DNA from: Oscillospiraceae bacterium
Lineage (GTDB): Bacteria > Bacillota > Clostridia > Oscillospirales > Oscillospiraceae
Assembly (NCBI GenBank): GCA_017416685.1
Contig: JAFQBN010000002.1
Span: 248,001 to 312,000 of the forward strand
Direction: 5' to 3'
DNA length: 64,000 nt
The position numbers were made by a program, and so were the translations under genes. Under the pieces are notes generated by a model. The model made no database searches, had not been told where the DNA came from, and worked only from the letters and a program-made list of their open reading frames with translations. This document shows, in pieces, positions 62,161 through 64,000 of this stretch (position 1 is the first letter of the stretch; each line of letters opens with the position of its first letter).

Positions 62161-62233
62161 AGTAAGACACCTCTCCCTGTCCGACCGGCAAAGCGGCCGG
62201 GCGCGGATTTTCGCTTATAATACGAGATAGTAT

Positions 62234-62262
62234 ATTATAACAGTTCGCCCGGCTTTTTGCAA
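62234..62262 (-). promoter_or_regulatory. Promoter of the smc operon
   Basis: On the minus strand TTGCAA (62262-62257), 17-base spacer, TATAAT (62239-62234), about 75 bases before the start. Confidence 0.7.
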
Positions 62263-62307
62263 TGGATTTTCGCCGAGCTGCCGGCAAGATTTTCCTCTTG
62301 CGCAACA

Positions 62308-62343
62308 GAAAAAACCACCCTCCCGCAGGAGGGTGGTTTTCTT
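62308..62343 (-). terminator. Terminator of the TIGR04076 gene
   Basis: AAACCACCCTCC with its complement, 12-base-pair stem followed by T6 on the minus strand. Confidence 0.9.
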
Positions 62344-62352
62344 CTCATTCAC

Positions 62353-62655
62353 TTAAAGCTGCTCCAGCAGGAAAACCACCGGGCGGTAGCCATCGGTGCA
62401 GCAGGTGACAAATTCCCGGTTTCCGCCCCGAGCCATGCCGTGGACAATTTTCTGCATATCAGCCCAGGCCCAGCCACAGAACCCTTCGGGCATATCCCAG
62501 GGTCTGTTGCCGTCGACCACAAAGGTATCCCCCACCTCAAAGTGTCCGCAGGGGTTCCACTTCTCCGGCTGTGCCGTGTGCTCGCGCACCAGATCCTCGT
62601 GGAACAGTTTTTTCATTACGGTGATGCGTACAGGGTGACACTTCATTTCCGCCAT
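62353..62655 (-). CDS. TIGR04076-family protein
   Basis: The 100-residue protein matches TIGR04076 in size and pattern, with VRITVMKKLFHEDLV, FEVGDTFVVDG and GFCGWAWADMQKIV. Members have a few conserved cysteines and unknown function. ATG at 62655 follows GGGAGTG; upstream in-frame codons lie within the sialidase-like gene. It is the last gene of an operon after the sialidase-like gene, so it may serve the same pathway. Confidence 0.82.
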   Translation of the reverse strand: MAEMKCHPVRITVMKKLFHEDLVREHTAQPEKWNPCGHFEVGDTFVVDGNRPWDMPEGFCGWAWADMQKIVHGMARGGNREFVTCCTDGYRPVVFLLEQL

Positions 62656-62660
62656 TAGAC

Positions 62661-63731
62661 TCACTCCCGACGCAGCTTCACATAACGGATGCCCTTCTTG
62701 CCGTTGTGGCGATACCACAGAGTGACCAGAATGGTCTCGTCGGCCAGCACCATGACGTGCGGCTCGCCAAACGCGAAGTCGATAAATTCATCAAACTCGC
62801 CGCTGGTGCCACTCTGGGTGGTGGCAAGGGTCTGCCATACAGGCTGATTTTCCATCATGTTGAAGCCATTCTCGTCCGGCTTTGCAAGGGCCAGCCACAC
62901 GCCGGTAGGCTCCTCCTTGCGCTGGTTGTAGACCACCAGCACCGTGCCGTCCTTCCACGCCTCCAGCGCGGTGGTCTGGCCGCGGAAGGGCATGGGGAAC
63001 GGGCCGGAGAAGGTCTTTCCGTCATCGGAAGACAGCAGATACTGATCCGGAGCCTGCTCGTCCTTATTCTGCCAGGTGGATACCATCAGTCGACCGTCAG
63101 ACAGGCGAACAATCCAGCTCTCGCCGTACTGGCAGGGCGCAGGCTGCTTGGCAAAGGCAGTGGGCGTCCAGGTCTTGCCGCCGTCGGTGCTGCGCACCAT
63201 GACCAGCTGGCAGGTGTCGGTGGGCTGCTTCTGCTCGATGGTGGGATAGGGCGCGTAAATCATGGTCATGGTTCCGTCCTTATCCACCAGCATGCCGCCC
63301 GGCTGCTCGGCAGAGCCATAGAAGGGCAGCTCCACCCGCTGAGGGGGCGGGAAATTGATGCCGTCCTCGGAGATGGCGGCGGCCATGCAGTTCTCCCACA
63401 TGCCGCCCACCTCGCCGGACCAGAAGGACTCTCCAAACTCGTGGATGGGGAACCACTGTCCGGCAATGGACACCCGGCCGTCCGCCGTGGTGCGCACGGA
63501 GGCAAAGATGGATTCCTGATTCACCAGTTCGGGCCAGACCGGCTTGCACTCGCTCCAGTTCTCGCCGTCCTTGGAATAGGAAACTACGGGATAAAAGTCA
63601 TTGGAGCCACCCGCCTGATGCAGGTTGAAGGAACACACAAGGGTTCCATCGGGCATGGTTGCCAGCCGCGGGCCGGCAGCAGCCAGCGTATCGTTGACGT
63701 AAACGTCACCTTCTGCAATTTTTTTAAACAC
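62661..63731 (-). CDS. Sialidase-superfamily (BNR/Asp-box) protein
   Basis: A 356-residue beta-propeller protein with Asp boxes STDGGKTWTP, SSDDGKTFSG and SKDGENWSE. N-terminal AAAGPRLATMPDGTLVCSF and IFASVRTTADGRV fit the exo-alpha-sialidase superfamily. No signal peptide is present, so it is intracellular, and classical catalytic Arg triad residues were not assigned. GTG at 63731 has GGAGG upstream and overlaps the regulator's stop by eight bases. It may process an imported sugar rather than host sialic acid directly. Confidence 0.83.
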   Translation of the reverse strand: MFKKIAEGDVYVNDTLAAAGPRLATMPDGTLVCSFNLHQAGGSNDFYPVVSYSKDGENWSECKPVWPELVNQESIFASVRTTADGRVSIAGQWFPIHEFGESFWSGEVGGMWENCMAAAISEDGINFPPPQRVELPFYGSAEQPGGMLVDKDGTMTMIYAPYPTIEQKQPTDTCQLVMVRSTDGGKTWTPTAFAKQPAPCQYGESWIVRLSDGRLMVSTWQNKDEQAPDQYLLSSDDGKTFSGPFPMPFRGQTTALEAWKDGTVLVVYNQRKEEPTGVWLALAKPDENGFNMMENQPVWQTLATTQSGTSGEFDEFIDFAFGEPHVMVLADETILVTLWYRHNGKKGIRYVKLRRE

Positions 63732-64000
63732 GGTTCTTCCTCCCGGATTTGTTGTTATGTTTGCGTTTATCTGTAGGCGTTTCCCCGAAATACCTCTTAA
63801 AGGCACCGGAGAACGATTCAACCGACGCATAGCCCAGTTCAGCCGCCAGCTTGACCACCGAAACATCGCTGTTTTCCAATCGATAGGCCGCCGTTTCCAT
63901 GCGCATATTACTCAAAAGCGTCCGGAACGGCACATCGAAATATTTTATGCAAAGCCGGTGTACCTGTCGGGTGGACAGTCCCATTTCCCGCGCCAGCTCC
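63724..64000 (-). CDS. AraC-family regulator, partial (N-terminus beyond window)
   Basis: The last 92 residues are visible, including the helix-turn-helix pair. HTH2 is VVKLAAELGYASVESFSGAFKRYFGETPTD, and part of HTH1 (MGLSTRQVHRLCIKYF). The frame continues past 64000, so the sensor half is missing here. It immediately precedes and overlaps the sialidase-like gene, so it likely controls that operon. Confidence 0.88.
   Translation of the reverse strand, partial: ELAREMGLSTRQVHRLCIKYFDVPFRTLLSNMRMETAAYRLENSDVSVVKLAAELGYASVESFSGAFKRYFGETPTDKRKHNNKSGRKNRV

Noticed and set aside
58315..62220. Very long plus-strand open frame over smc (1301 codons)
   Set aside because: It is antisense to smc, has no ribosome site and arises because a GC-rich gene leaves the opposite strand free of stops.

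Overview
The window looks like a chromosomal segment of a fairly GC-rich, anaerobic, gut-type Firmicute, most likely in the Oscillospiraceae or a nearby Clostridia family. This is inferred from gene content, not from a marker-gene comparison. The evidence is the set of Firmicutes housekeeping genes (hprK, whiA, yvcK, rapZ, rnmV, mrnC, rqcH, rsfS, a DUF4364 regulator), oxygen-sensitive glycyl-radical chemistry, S-layer-homology (SLH) surface proteins, Gram-positive Shine-Dalgarno sites, and almost all genes lying on the minus strand with short spacings.

Layout. 1-3.3 kb (minus): a membrane protein and an SLH protein, then a cassette of a 44-residue Cys/Gly-containing peptide, a PqqD-like protein and the start of an S24/S26-type peptidase, cut by the window edge. 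This resembles part of a ribosomally made, modified peptide locus. 3.5-7.4 kb: a glycyl-radical enzyme and its activase, divergent from an AraC regulator. 7.4-15 kb: tRNA-Gln, upp, tsaB-tsaE, a FtsW/RodA protein, a second SLH-like protein, lipid genes (PAP2, PlsC-like), a serine hydrolase and tRNA-Pro. 15-29.7 kb: ftsK, uppP, a TepA-like protease, an M18 aminopeptidase, coaE, a Sua5/YwlC protein, a HAD phosphatase, prfA, a YdcF-like protein, an ABC-F ATPase, murF and ddl. 29.8-31.4 kb: a cysteine-rich protein and a DUF4364 regulator on the plus strand. 31.4-40.8 kb: dnaE, GNAT, VanZ-like, whiA, yvcK, rapZ, murB, hprK. 41-45.9 kb: rpmB (plus), then rnmV, holA, comEC and a FolT-like ECF S component behind a long structured leader. 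46-52.7 kb: patatin, cysK, a DUF2264 protein, rqcH, mrnC. 52.7-62.2 kb: rsfS, an LCP protein, a nadD-yqeK fusion, yhbY, rdgB, rph, ftsY, a zinc-ribbon protein, smc. 62.3-64 kb: a TIGR04076 protein, a sialidase-like protein and a partial AraC regulator.

Much of the window is cell-envelope and division machinery (murB, murF, ddl, uppP, FtsW-like, ftsK, LCP, SLH), DNA replication and segregation (dnaE, holA, smc), and translation or RNA maintenance (prfA, three t6A genes, two tRNAs, rph, rnmV, mrnC, rqcH, rsfS, yhbY). The parts least explained by known biology are the peptide-PqqD-peptidase cassette at the left edge, the unassigned glycyl-radical operon, and the folT leader, in which the Shine-Dalgarno site lies in a long hairpin that competes with a second pairing. 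CDS coordinates include the stop codon. No CRISPR array, prophage or insertion sequence was found.
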